Origin: a virus | Reading direction: 5' to 3' (one strand) | IMG/VR virus record: IMGVR_UViG_3300037096_000090 | Span: 1-34,017 of that record | DNA length: 34,017 bases | The notes under the pieces: model-generated | Told to the model about the DNA's origin: nothing | Database searches by the model: none | Seen by the model: the letters and a program-made list of their open reading frames with translations, nothing else | Shown here: positions 6,050-13,065 of the stretch, piece by piece | Layout: every line of letters starts with the position of its first letter | How positions within the stretch are numbered: the first letter of the stretch is position 1 | Program-made: the position numbers and the translations under genes

Positions 6050-8083
6050 ATGCTTTCACGCATGGAAGCATTTTATGCCGAGTCTATTACGGTAAATCAG
6101 TCATTCTGGGGTGAGGCTGATACGGACACTCGTTTTGAAAGCGGTGATCAGTCGGTATGGAACGACATCTATGGTAATCTGCCCTCTAACCGAAGGAGAA
6201 ATTTCTCCTTCAATAGGATTAGACGGGTAATACAGATGATTAGTGGTCATCAACGCCGTAATCGTAAATCAACGATAGTGATACCCATAGAGAATGCTGA
6301 TAGTCAAACCGCTGATCAGTTTACTAAAGTGCTCAACTGGACTAATCGCCAGGAGGGGATATTAGAGACGATATCTGAATCCTTTCAAGGCTCTTTGATT
6401 ACCGGTATGAATCTGTTGCAGGTATGGCTCGACTTCAGGTCAGATCCAGTGTCTGGCAATATACGGGTTGATAACTGTAGCTATAACAGCTTTCTCATAG
6501 ACCCTTATTTCCGTAAGTCTGATCTATCTGATTGTAATGCATTGTGGAAACGATCATTTATCAATAAACGAGAAGCGCTCTCTCTTTTGCCCGATAAGGT
6601 TGAAGAGATATTGAGTCTGTATGGACAGGATAACCGTGATTCAAAATTCCAATTCATGCCAGAAAATTATGCGTTTTCTGGGCTTAAAAATCTTCTTACC
6701 TATGATGAGTTTTACTATCGTGACTATCGTACTCAGCGGATGCTTATTGACTCCCAAACCGGTGAGACGACCGAGTGGCGTGGTAATGATGAAGAAAAAC
6801 TTAAATACTTCATGCAGTCTTATCCTTCTATTACCGTTGTAGAGCAGGAAGTTTCTACGGTTAGAGTGGCACTAGTGTTACAAGGAAAGGTAATGTATGA
6901 TGGCCCTAATCCTCTTGGTGTTGATAGTTATCCATTCGTTCCCGTTTGGGCTTATTACAGACCTGAAATGCCCTATTTCCCACTGCGAATTCAAGGGGTC
7001 GTACGAGGACTTAGAGATGCGCAGTATCTCTATAATAGACGACGTATTATCGAACTCAACATCCTTGAATCACAGGTTTCTTCTGGTTGGAAATATAAAG
7101 AAAATGCGCTCGTTAATCCTAAAGATGTGTTTCTGCAAGGAGAAGGTAAAGGGATTGCTTTAAAAGATGAAGCACAGATGACCGATGTCGAACAGATTCT
7201 TCCACCACAGATTCCACCATCAATGATTCAACTATCGGAACTCCTAGCGCAAGAAATTACCCAAATTTCTGGTGTCAATGAAGAACTACTCGGTAGCAGT
7301 CAAGACGACAAAGCAGGAATTCTTTCCATGCTCAGACAAGGTGCTGGATTGACTACTTTGCAATCATTATTCGACAATCTAGATCATGCACAGAAACATC
7401 TTGGTGAGATTATGGTTGAAGTGATTCAGAATAATTTCACACCGGGTAAAATTAAAAAGATATTAGAAGGCCAAGAGCCTGAAAAGCAGTTTTATGATAA
7501 ATCGTTTGGTAAGTATGGCTGTGCTGTTGAAGAAGGTCTAAATACCACTACACAAAAACAGATGCAGTTTGCTCAACTGTTACAGCTACGGGAAGCTGGT
7601 GTTCCAGTACCTGATGATATTCTTCTTGATGCAGCTACCATTCAAAATAAGAGCAAGCTACTTCAATCTATCCAACAGATACAGCAGCAACAGCAACAGA
7701 TGCAGCAGCAGCAAATGCAGTCCTCTATGCAAGAACAGAAAGCACGTACCGATCTTGCACATGCACGCGCAGAAGCGGATCGTGGTCTTGGTGCTGAACG
7801 TATAAGCCGTATTGATGAAAATAGAGCCCTTGCTGAAGAACGAAGAGCAGCAGCAATACGTGATTCAGATATAGGGTTGTTGAACTTAATTAAAGCAGTT
7901 AAAGAGGTTGATAGTGTCGACATAGCACAGATAGAAAAGCTTATGTCCCTATCATCTATTCTTAAACAGCAAGAGGCGATTATTTCTAATAAGGACCAAG
8001 CTCCACCAACACCTAATTTGGTAGGGGGAGACACAGGTCAAGCACAGAATCTAGGCCCTATGCAGAATGTGTCTGCAGGGTAG
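6050..8083 (+). CDS. Portal protein (P22-like)
   Basis: 677 aa from the first ATG. Portals form the dodecameric DNA channel at one capsid vertex and dock terminase. Recognisable P22-type portal sequence includes NQSFWGEADTDTRF, NRRRNFSFNRIRRVI, ISGHQRRNRKS, LITGMNLLQVWLDF and the region GVNEELLGSSQDDKAGILSM. The C-terminal region has a Gln/Met-rich coiled coil (residues about 540-560), as in the P22 barrel. The open frame continues upstream to at least 5960 without a stop. A GGGGG-containing ribosome site at 5988-5992 precedes an in-frame ATT at 5999, which would add LFPQLGPQYYDEKDKG, a segment that looks native. The true start may therefore be AUU at 5999. Confidence 0.92.
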   Translation: MLSRMEAFYAESITVNQSFWGEADTDTRFESGDQSVWNDIYGNLPSNRRRNFSFNRIRRVIQMISGHQRRNRKSTIVIPIENADSQTADQFTKVLNWTNRQEGILETISESFQGSLITGMNLLQVWLDFRSDPVSGNIRVDNCSYNSFLIDPYFRKSDLSDCNALWKRSFINKREALSLLPDKVEEILSLYGQDNRDSKFQFMPENYAFSGLKNLLTYDEFYYRDYRTQRMLIDSQTGETTEWRGNDEEKLKYFMQSYPSITVVEQEVSTVRVALVLQGKVMYDGPNPLGVDSYPFVPVWAYYRPEMPYFPLRIQGVVRGLRDAQYLYNRRRIIELNILESQVSSGWKYKENALVNPKDVFLQGEGKGIALKDEAQMTDVEQILPPQIPPSMIQLSELLAQEITQISGVNEELLGSSQDDKAGILSMLRQGAGLTTLQSLFDNLDHAQKHLGEIMVEVIQNNFTPGKIKKILEGQEPEKQFYDKSFGKYGCAVEEGLNTTTQKQMQFAQLLQLREAGVPVPDDILLDAATIQNKSKLLQSIQQIQQQQQQMQQQQMQSSMQEQKARTDLAHARAEADRGLGAERISRIDENRALAEERRAAAIRDSDIGLLNLIKAVKEVDSVDIAQIEKLMSLSSILKQQEAIISNKDQAPPTPNLVGGDTGQAQNLGPMQNVSAG

Positions 8084-8134
8084 TTAGAGGTTAAACCTTG
8101 CCTCGTAAGGGGCAGTTGCTACCAAGGAAATGTT

Positions 8135-8473
8135 ATGGCAAAAAAACGACATTACGATAGCGGATCACGCGCTCATATGAGAATGGGCCAAGAAGATGGT
8201 CCAGCAATAGTAAGCCCAGGACCAGCAATGGTCGATGAAGGTAATTATTCTGGTGAGAAGGCACGTAGAATGATGGAAATGCATGATGCTGGTATGATCC
8301 ATGAAGATCGTTCTGCCATCGCTAACCTTCCTCAAAATGTTATGATAAAGCCTTATCCAAAGATGACTAATTATCTTCCTGAAGACCTTGACGACACTAT
8401 ACGTGCTGTTGATGGACAGATGGATCTTGATAATTCCCAGCGTCGTCGTAACTTCATGCCAAAAAAGGTATAA
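8135..8473 (+). CDS. Small virion-cluster protein, unknown function
   Basis: 112 aa, preceded by AAGGAAATGTT at normal distance. Basic N-terminus (MAKKRHYDSGSRAH) and several Met-rich segments. The motif MIHEDRSAIANLPQNV (about residues 50-65) is matched in the gene at 8764 (MVQEDHTAMANLSPVE). Position directly after portal suggests a capsid or head-completion component, but no known family was recognised. Confidence 0.7.
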   Translation: MAKKRHYDSGSRAHMRMGQEDGPAIVSPGPAMVDEGNYSGEKARRMMEMHDAGMIHEDRSAIANLPQNVMIKPYPKMTNYLPEDLDDTIRAVDGQMDLDNSQRRRNFMPKKV

Positions 8474-8474
8474 C

Positions 8475-8627
8475 ATGCCAGTCATGCCTCGCCTTAAGGG
8501 AAAATCTACTAAGATAGCATGGGCTATCCTAGGGAAACCATTGGCTATGCAGGAACAGAAGAAGTCTGGACTTCAAGCGAAGATAGACAAGCAACTTATA
8601 TTTGAAGAGACTACTCGCGTTAGATAG
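8475..8627 (+). CDS. Small basic hypothetical protein
   Basis: 50 aa starting MPVMPRLKGKSTKIAWAILG and ending QLIFEETTRVR. The frame is open further upstream, but the ATG at 8475 follows the previous stop by one base and has AAAGG upstream, so it is preferred. Positively charged and compact; possibly a nucleic-acid-contacting virion peptide. Unknown family. Confidence 0.6.
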   Translation: MPVMPRLKGKSTKIAWAILGKPLAMQEQKKSGLQAKIDKQLIFEETTRVR

Positions 8628-8643
8628 TGTCCGTACAACTCCC

Positions 8644-8681
8644 CAGAGAGATAGAAAGCAGAGATTCCCTCTATCTCTCTG
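8644..8681. other. Perfect 12-bp inverted repeat
   Basis: CAGAGAGATAGA pairs with TCTATCTCTCTG across a 14-nt loop. There is no T run, so it is not a typical terminator. It could stabilise mRNA ends between small late genes or be an RNA-processing or protein site. Confidence 0.7.
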
Positions 8682-8703
8682 AGTATTCGTCATACACAAA
8701 CTA

Positions 8704-8752
8704 GGGCATGGACGTAAAAAAATGAATAGCTTTCTATAGCCATGCCCTTTTA
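8704..8752 (+). terminator. Terminator-like hairpin before a small gene
   Basis: GGGCATGG pairs with CCATGCCC (8740-8747) across a long AT-rich loop of 28 nt and is followed by TTTTAT. It sits only 12 bases before the next start codon, so partial termination or attenuation is possible. Confidence 0.5.
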
Positions 8753-8763
8753 TAAGGATGATT

Positions 8764-8985
8764 ATGATAAAACAAAATGACCCAAGGAGATGGCAGGAAC
8801 GTGCCGATGCCCGCATGGTACAAGAAGACCATACTGCTATGGCAAACCTGTCTCCGGTCGAATTTCAACGTGAAATTCCTCACCATGATTTAACTTATGG
8901 GCCTGGCGACTCCCCATATGGCCCCCGTGCACAATTTGCAGAGTTAAAGATGGCATTTTTTGATGGTGTAAAAGGAAGACGTTAA
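8764..8985 (+). CDS. Small virion-cluster protein sharing a motif with the gene at 8135
   Basis: 73 aa from the ATG at 8764, which has TAAGG about 7 bases upstream; the ATG at 8758 overlaps that site and is less likely. The N-terminus NDPRRWQERADARMVQEDHT is followed by AMANLSPVEF and a Gly/Pro-rich turn (YGPGDSPYGPRAQF). The QEDxxAxANL motif recurs in the 112-aa protein at 8135. The stop shares its last base with the next ATG. Unknown function. Confidence 0.65.
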   Translation: MIKQNDPRRWQERADARMVQEDHTAMANLSPVEFQREIPHHDLTYGPGDSPYGPRAQFAELKMAFFDGVKGRR

Positions 8986-9287
8986 TGAAAAAGAAGAAGG
9001 TTACCGTTGCTAAGGGAGTTAGGGTAGCACGTGGTGTAGAGTCAAAGATGCGCAAGAAAAAGGGATCTTCTTCGGCAGGTAAATATAAAAATGTGAAGAA
9101 GAAGGATTTTGCTGGAAACTCTGGAGGAGCTTCTAAGTATTCATTTCCCATTCCTGATCTTGCCCATGCTCGTAATGCATTAGCACGCGCTCACTTTGCA
9201 CCAAATCCTGCTGGAATAAAAGAAAAAGTATATAAGATGTATCCCGAACTAAAAAAACGGGTAGCAAAAAGAAAATCAAAAAAATAG
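8985..9287 (+). CDS. Very basic small protein with SFPIPDLAHARNA motif
   Basis: 100 aa. Lys-rich ends (MKKKKVTVAKG and KRVAKRKSKK) enclose YSFPIPDLAHARNALARAHF and a KVYKMYPELKKR segment, a small phage and metagenomic domain usually written 'f.iPd..hAr.Al......i...v...yP.l'. Role unknown. The charge suggests DNA or RNA contact, perhaps packaged with the genome. Translationally coupled to the gene before it. Confidence 0.7.
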   Translation: MKKKKVTVAKGVRVARGVESKMRKKKGSSSAGKYKNVKKKDFAGNSGGASKYSFPIPDLAHARNALARAHFAPNPAGIKEKVYKMYPELKKRVAKRKSKK

Positions 9288-9294
9288 GACCGTT

Positions 9295-9501
9295 ATGAAA
9301 AAAGCAATGTGTTCCAAGTGCAGCAAGATGAAAGCTAAAAAAAAGATGCCTGCTGCTAAGAAAAAAGTAGAAAAAGTGATGAAAGAATATAAAGAAGGCA
9401 AGTTGCATAGTGGCAGCAAAAAGGGACCTAAGGTTTCTAATAGAAAACAGGCTGTTGCGATTGCTCTTTCTGAAGCACGAAAATCTAAAAAGAAAAAATA
9501 G
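9295..9501 (+). CDS. DUF6496-like small basic protein
   Basis: 68 aa. The core KVEKVMKEYKEGKLHSGSKK, then GPKVSNRKQAVAIALSEARK, matches the DUF6496 pattern 'kV.kVM.EfK.GkL.sGs...V.nrkQAiAIAlsEArk' that is common in phages. An N-terminal CSKCSKMK could bind metal. Last gene of this rightward block; a strong hairpin and a terminator follow. Confidence 0.75.
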   Translation: MKKAMCSKCSKMKAKKKMPAAKKKVEKVMKEYKEGKLHSGSKKGPKVSNRKQAVAIALSEARKSKKKK

Positions 9502-9512
9502 ACCCTTTACTA

Positions 9513-9553
9513 TGCAGAGACGCAAGAAGTATAAATACCCTTGCGTCTCTGCA
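9513..9553. other. Perfect 14-bp inverted repeat downstream of the DUF6496-like gene
   Basis: TGCAGAGACGCAAG pairs with CTTGCGTCTCTGCA across 13 nt. No T run follows directly, but a classical terminator lies 36 bases later, so this hairpin probably protects the mRNA end or acts with it. Confidence 0.75.
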
Positions 9554-9589
9554 TTCTGTGCTACGGAGCTAAGTAGGGAATTGCAGTGA

Positions 9590-9619
9590 GGACACCCAAC
9601 CACAGGTGTCCCTTTTTTA
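9590..9619 (+). terminator. Rho-independent terminator ending the portal block
   Basis: GGACACC pairs with GGTGTCC across 8 nt, followed by CTTTTTTATT. It lies between the rightward portal block and the converging leftward membrane-protein cluster. Confidence 0.8.
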
Positions 9620-9668
9620 TTGCCAACTACAGAATCCCATGGGGACCCTGACGATAGCACAGAATATT

Positions 9669-9959
9669 TTATAGATGATTATTTCTTTCATCAGTTACGT
9701 ATATTGGCCCACCAATAGGTACTAATCCCTTAAAGATGCCCAAACTTAAACTGATAATGCCTGCTATGCTGGGATACATTTCCCGCGTTTTAATCATCAT
9801 TTTAGCTATGATCGGATCAGTATTAATATCTAAACCTTCCCAGGTAATATTTTCAATGTTGTTATGATGGGGATTGTGCAGACTATTAAGATTCCCGGTC
9901 ATAAGAGAAGTAGCACAAAATGCTGCTTTAAAAATAATGAATTGTGGTGCAATCATCAT
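9669..9959 (-). CDS. Leftward protein with hydrophobic segments, last of the membrane cluster
   Basis: 96 aa, two adjacent ATG codons at 9959. An N-terminal hydrophobic stretch (MMIAPQFIIFKAAFCATSL) and a C-terminal one (SIAGIISLSLGIFKGLVPIG) flank an Asn/His-rich middle. The upstream 34-aa frame ends immediately before its ATG, implying coupling. No family recognised; membrane association is inferred. Confidence 0.6.
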   Translation of the reverse strand: MMIAPQFIIFKAAFCATSLMTGNLNSLHNPHHNNIENITWEGLDINTDPIIAKMMIKTREMYPSIAGIISLSLGIFKGLVPIGGPIYVTDERNNHL

Positions 9960-10064
9960 TTATTCATCTTCTCTGAAGTAAATCTTTTTTAATAATAAAT
10001 GCCAGGTTAGGGCAAACAGAATGAACGCAATAATATTGTGCATAAAACCACTCATAAGATCCAT
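9960..10064 (-). CDS. 34-aa membrane microprotein
   Basis: MDLMSGFMHNIIAFILFALT, then WHLLLKKIYFREDE: one predicted membrane helix (about residues 9-24) and a charged C-terminus. AAGGA lies upstream at correct spacing, and the stop abuts the start of the 96-aa gene. Second of two consecutive microproteins; a holin-like or membrane-exclusion role is possible but unproven. Confidence 0.5.
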   Translation of the reverse strand: MDLMSGFMHNIIAFILFALTWHLLLKKIYFREDE

Positions 10065-10065
10065 A

Positions 10066-10161
10066 TTATTTATCCTTAAATATGTAAAATTTAAAAATAT
10101 ATGAAATAAGAAATATTATTATGAGAAGTATATATATTTCATGCCAATGCCATTCGACCAT
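10066..10161 (-). CDS. 31-aa membrane microprotein
   Basis: MVEWHWHEIYILLIIIFLIS, then YIFKFYIFKDK: a helix of Ile/Leu/Phe with aromatic and His residues at one end and Lys at the other. AAGAGG is upstream of the ATG. It follows the secreted-type gene at 10184-10759 by 22 bases and precedes the 34-aa microprotein by 1 base, so the four genes form a leftward operon. Confidence 0.5.
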   Translation of the reverse strand: MVEWHWHEIYILLIIIFLISYIFKFYIFKDK

Positions 10162-10183
10162 ATTTGTTACCTCTTAATAAATA

Positions 10184-10759
10184 TTAAACTGGACCAGTTA
10201 TTACACCACCAACGATACCACCAGCTACCGATAGGGGAACACTTAATGCTTCAACAAAAGGAGTTAATGCATGAGTCAGTCCAGTATATACAGCACCCCC
10301 AGCTATCGGTGTAGCAAAAAAGCTTACAATCGAGCCAATCCCAAAGAATATTCCTTGCGCCGCTATATGTACTGCTGATTTAACAACTACTGCGCCCACA
10401 AGTGCTCCCACAGGACCACCACCATTTAATCGCCCTTGCAATTTCAGTGAATAGTCTTCACTATTGGACATCTTATTAACTGAAAGATACGCACCAGCTG
10501 TAACAAGCTTATTTAGTTTGTTGTTAGAGATATTGCGTAGCTCTTTATCCATTAAATGCGGTTGAATAATTTTGTTACTACTATCGCTATGTTTAACTAC
10601 AAAGCCGCTTTTATCACCGTGATGCAATGAAATATTGCCAAGTCGTTGAGGTATAAAGAGAGCTTTTTTATCAATTGGTGACAGTTCGCTCGCACAAATA
10701 AAACTATAAGATACAATAGCCGTAATAATAGCTAAAGCATTAACTTTTTTACATAACAT
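10184..10759 (-). CDS. Exported protein with glycine-zipper-like hydrophobic C-terminus
   Basis: 191 aa. The N-terminus (MLCKKVNALAIITAIVSYSF, then ICAS) is a typical Sec signal peptide with likely cleavage after Ala-Ser around residue 24. The polar middle leads to a Gly-rich hydrophobic region (residues about 110-191) with GxxxG-type spacings (GGGPVGALVGAVV; GGIVGGVITGPV), able to form membrane helices. Similar layouts occur in pore-forming or membrane-stress proteins. First gene of a leftward, all-membrane cluster against the rightward grain of the genome, so probably an accessory or host-derived gene. Superinfection exclusion or lysis are possible roles; neither is demonstrated. Confidence 0.65.
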   Translation of the reverse strand: MLCKKVNALAIITAIVSYSFICASELSPIDKKALFIPQRLGNISLHHGDKSGFVVKHSDSSNKIIQPHLMDKELRNISNNKLNKLVTAGAYLSVNKMSNSEDYSLKLQGRLNGGGPVGALVGAVVVKSAVHIAAQGIFFGIGSIVSFFATPIAGGAVYTGLTHALTPFVEALSVPLSVAGGIVGGVITGPV

Positions 10760-10984
10760 AGACTAATTCCTACATGATTATTTTAAACTATTAGTAACAT
10801 AAATATACAAGAATGATTAAATATTAAGACATTCGTGGATGTATCATAAAGATATCCTTGTGGTTATGATGTTAAAAGTCACCGCTGCTTCAGGCCCTTT
10901 GTCGCTTTATTTTCGCTAGGGCTTACGACCAACCAACTCAATTGTTATTAACATAATATAAATTGCAAAAGTTGCAAGTACAAT

Positions 10985-11020
10985 TTATAAATTGGGAGTA
11001 AAAGTATAAAAATATTTGAT
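10985..11020. repeat. 36-bp direct repeat, left copy
   Basis: Positions 10985-11020 (TTATAAATTGGGAGTAAAAG and the following 16 bases) recur exactly at 11261-11296. The block between (240 bp) contains an inverted repeat and a tandem repeat and no convincing gene. The stretch 10760-10984 shows only AT-rich sequence and the paired sites TTGCAA-AAG-TTGCAA at 10963-10977. Confidence 0.9.
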
Positions 11021-11070
11021 GGGCGACAATTGCGTGCCCCGAACGTGCTGATTGGCAGTGGATGCATGTG

Positions 11071-11115
11071 CATTCATATAGAACTCCTCTTTTATGAAAA
11101 ACTTCTATATGAATG
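11071..11115. other. Perfect 13-bp inverted repeat inside the 240-bp block
   Basis: CATTCATATAGAA (11071-11083) pairs with TTCTATATGAATG (11103-11115) across 19 nt. It could fold in RNA around the ATG at 11094 or be a protein-binding palindrome. No T run follows. Confidence 0.8.
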
Positions 11116-11285
11116 AGCCTACAGAGAGAGGAGTGCAGCTATGTGTAGTTAATAGTGCAGCTAACGGTGCAGCTAACGGTGCAGCGAAGAGCGAGAAACT
11201 CCGATTTTTACGCCACAAATACAGCTTATTTTTTTGTATAATTTTACTGAAACAATCCACTTATAAATTGGGAGTAAAAGTATAA
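11094..11285 (+). CDS. Doubtful 63-aa frame with Ala-Asn-Gly-Ala repeats
   Basis: The frame starts in the loop of the 13-bp inverted repeat and has no ribosome site. It includes SAANGAANGAAK from in-frame 12-bp repeats, a hydrophobic stretch (YSLFFCIILL), and ends in the right 36-bp repeat. The pattern of in-frame 12-bp repeats echoes the 28-aa peptide at 4583. Low support as a real gene. Confidence 0.2.
   Translation: MKNFYMNEPTERGVQLCVVNSAANGAANGAAKSEKLRFLRHKYSLFFCIILLKQSTYKLGVKV
11155..11190 (+). repeat. Three 12-bp tandem repeats (GTGCAGCTAACG)
   Basis: Two exact units (11155-11166, 11167-11178) and a third that diverges after GTGCAGC (11179-11190). A looser copy lies at about 11133. 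Possible protein sites or slippage product. Confidence 0.75.
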
Positions 11286-11296
11286 AAATATTTGAT
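11261..11296. repeat. 36-bp direct repeat, right copy
   Basis: Exact copy of 10985-11020. It leads directly into the leader of the gene at 11337, so the right copy is probably the original context. Downstream leader sequence has TTGCAA at 11312 and 11332, the same hexamer as the paired sites near 10963. Confidence 0.9.
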
Positions 11297-11336
11297 ATAC
11301 TGCCTTGTGTATTGCAATATATAAAAAGGGTTTGCA

Positions 11337-11816
11337 ATGGAGCGAGATACCGTTGGAAAATTGTCTTCAGAATTGCTGCAGCAGGACATCTCTTCAGACC
11401 ATTCGGTTGGGGAGCAGATGCGTGAGCAATTATCAGAGTTTGAATCAAACTTTTTTGATTGTGTTACTCGTGGTAAAAATTCTTTTACCGATGATTTTTA
11501 TGTTGTTGTTATCACTAAGCGTGAGCGGCTTATGCCAAATGTGATACGAAACTATTTTTTCCCCCGTCTATCATGCCCAACTCCTGACTATGATCAAGCG
11601 GTATATTTATACAATAGAAAAGATGACAACGTAGAGTTTTTATGGGTTATTCCATCCAAGCAGGCGGCAATAGAAATAAAACAAGACATGCTTATTCTTG
11701 ATTCTTCCCATCATGAATTGTTGAGATTTGTATTAGATTTTTTTGATGGAACATTGGATGCACGAGCACGCGCGTATAATGATGAAGTACCAATAAAAAA
11801 GGAACCGATAGTATGA
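11337..11816 (+). CDS. Conserved phage protein upstream of scaffold, unknown function
   Basis: 159 aa. AAGGG lies 6 bases before the ATG. The core DDFYVVVITKRERLMPNVIR, then NYFFPRLSCPTPDYDQAVYL and DNVEFLWVIP, looks like a conserved globular domain that I associate with a gene lying between portal and scaffold or coat in podovirus-like phages. No catalytic motif is evident. It overlaps the scaffold gene by ATGA, suggesting coordinated production during capsid assembly. Confidence 0.65.
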   Translation: MERDTVGKLSSELLQQDISSDHSVGEQMREQLSEFESNFFDCVTRGKNSFTDDFYVVVITKRERLMPNVIRNYFFPRLSCPTPDYDQAVYLYNRKDDNVEFLWVIPSKQAAIEIKQDMLILDSSHHELLRFVLDFFDGTLDARARAYNDEVPIKKEPIV

Positions 11817-12535
11817 TAGAAGAAACTGTTGAGCAAGTTGTTGAAGAAACTCCGGTTGAAGATACCATCCCGGTTGAACAAGAAGCTGCTCCGGCACAAC
11901 AATCAGCAAAAGATAAAGATTCCAATCTTAGTATATTGAGACAGACAGCAGAGCGGGCTTCTCGTGAGCGCGATGAAGCAATAGAGCGCCTACGTAAATT
12001 AGAAGCAAGTAGAGCTCAACCTGAAGAGCCTGATGAGGATATTCAGATAAATTCTGATGATCTTATAGAAGGTAAGCATCTCAAAAAGGTCGTAGCGAGA
12101 TATGAGAAGAAATTTAAGCAGTTAGAAGAGCAGCAACGCCAGTCACAGCAACAGGCTGCTGAATCATCTGCTATTTCTCTTTTAAGGTCGCAATATGCAG
12201 ATTTTGATAAAGTAGTGACTTTAGAGAATGTACAGGCGTTTAGTGCTGCTTATCCCGAAATGGCTAAATCTATAAATTCAGCTTCTGATATATATGATAA
12301 AGCAGTCTCGGCATATACCCTGATAAAAAAGTTTAATATTTACGAAGAAACTCCGTTTGATTCTGAAAAACAAAGAGCTATTGCCAACTCGATAAAGCCA
12401 CGCCCACTTTCTAGCGTTTCACCTCAACAAGGTGATAATCCATTGTCTCGCGCAAATGCATTTGCTAATGGATTGACTGAAGAGCTTAAGACTCAGTTGT
12501 TAAAAGAGATGAATGCTTACCGTAAAGCATATTAG
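11813..12535 (+). CDS. Probable capsid scaffolding protein
   Basis: 240 aa, acidic N-terminus rich in Glu, Val and Pro (EETVEQVVEETPVED) followed by a long charged coiled coil (about 45-125: RASRERDEAIERLRKLEASR and later KKFKQLEEQQRQSQQQ). A helical C-terminal part ends in basic KEMNAYRKAY, suitable for coat binding. Scaffolds guide coat assembly and leave before maturation. Position just upstream of the MCP gene and composition support the call; there is no protease motif. Confidence 0.72.
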   Translation: MIEETVEQVVEETPVEDTIPVEQEAAPAQQSAKDKDSNLSILRQTAERASRERDEAIERLRKLEASRAQPEEPDEDIQINSDDLIEGKHLKKVVARYEKKFKQLEEQQRQSQQQAAESSAISLLRSQYADFDKVVTLENVQAFSAAYPEMAKSINSASDIYDKAVSAYTLIKKFNIYEETPFDSEKQRAIANSIKPRPLSSVSPQQGDNPLSRANAFANGLTEELKTQLLKEMNAYRKAY

Positions 12536-12551
12536 ATCTACTCATGTGTGT

Positions 12552-12607
12552 GGTAAGAGATTCGTTAGGGGTTCGCCTCATTCCAGCGAATCTCTTACCT
12601 TTTGTTG
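12552..12607 (+). terminator. Strong terminator between scaffold and capsid genes
   Basis: Perfect 13-bp stem GGTAAGAGATTCG / CGAATCTCTTACC with a 22-nt loop, then TTTTGTT. It separates scaffold from coat expression, so the coat gene probably has its own promoter just downstream. Confidence 0.85.
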
Positions 12608-12611
12608 ATCG

Positions 12612-12617
12612 TATAAT
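12612..12617 (+). promoter_or_regulatory. Candidate coat-gene promoter -10
   Basis: A consensus TATAAT lies five bases past the terminator tail. No convincing -35 is present at 16-18 bp, where the terminator stem sits, so an activator or phage-modified polymerase may be needed. Transcription from here would give a leader of about 180 nt before the coat start. Confidence 0.4.
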
Positions 12618-12677
12618 TTGCGAAAAGTAGAGAGCAGGTGAATTTATTGCCTTTTCTTTCCTTCCTCTGGTATCTTT

Positions 12678-12756
12678 CGAATAGCGTATCTAAGCTTCGC
12701 TAGCTTATTCGGCGTATAGAGCATCGCCAACTCATATCGGCGTATCATGTCTCGCC
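12678..12756 (+). other. Structured leader of the capsid mRNA (three hairpins)
   Basis: First, CGAATA (12678-12683) can pair with TATTCG about 25 nt later, with an inner GCG/CGC match. Then two near-identical 28-nt units each hold GGCG...CGCC (12711-12728 and 12739-12756) with 10-nt loops. The leader could stabilise the mRNA or bind coat protein for feedback. No open frame lies in 12536-12801. Confidence 0.5.
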
Positions 12757-12801
12757 AACATATCATCTACATACACATACTCTTTAAAAAAGGAGACAGC
12801 T

Positions 12802-13065
12802 GTGGCAATTACCACAACTAGCGTGTTGCCAGCGCCCGTCCAGCAATCGTTTAATTATAAACTGTTGTCTGTACCGGTGCCTAACATGATCCACAAGATA
12901 CCGGCCATGAAGAAAAACATGCCGCGTAATGGTGGTACTACGCTTCGTATGCGTAGGTATAATCCGTTGAATACTGCGATGGTTCCATTAGGAAACTCTG
13001 GTGTAACGCCCCCGGCGCAAAACCTGACCGCGGTAGACATTGATGCGAAGATTTCGTTTTACGGT
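12802..13065 (+). CDS. Major capsid protein (N4 gp56-like), coding segment 1 of 4
   Basis: 88 codons from a GTG start preceded by AGGAGA at ideal spacing. The sequence MAITTTSVLPAPVQQSFNYK through AVDIDAKISFYG is the N-terminal arm and start of an HK97-fold coat of the N4 gp56 type. The same frame runs only two codons further (Lys-Ala) to a TAG at 13072. The expected continuation TYVQLNEQ lies 37 nt downstream in another frame. The final six bases TACGGT pair with GCCGTA at 13076-13081, forming a group I P1 helix with U.G at the boundary. The mature protein is 315 aa if all four segments are joined. Confidence 0.88.

Noticed and set aside
8388-8474. Longer start for the 50-aa protein
   Set aside because: The extension lies wholly inside the preceding gene in another frame; the ATG at 8475 directly follows that gene's stop.
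9133-9660. Minus-strand 175-aa frame opposite the small basic proteins
   Set aside because: Phe/Leu-rich translation produced by antisense of Lys-rich genes; the sense strand has coupled genes with ribosome sites and a recognisable DUF6496-like domain.
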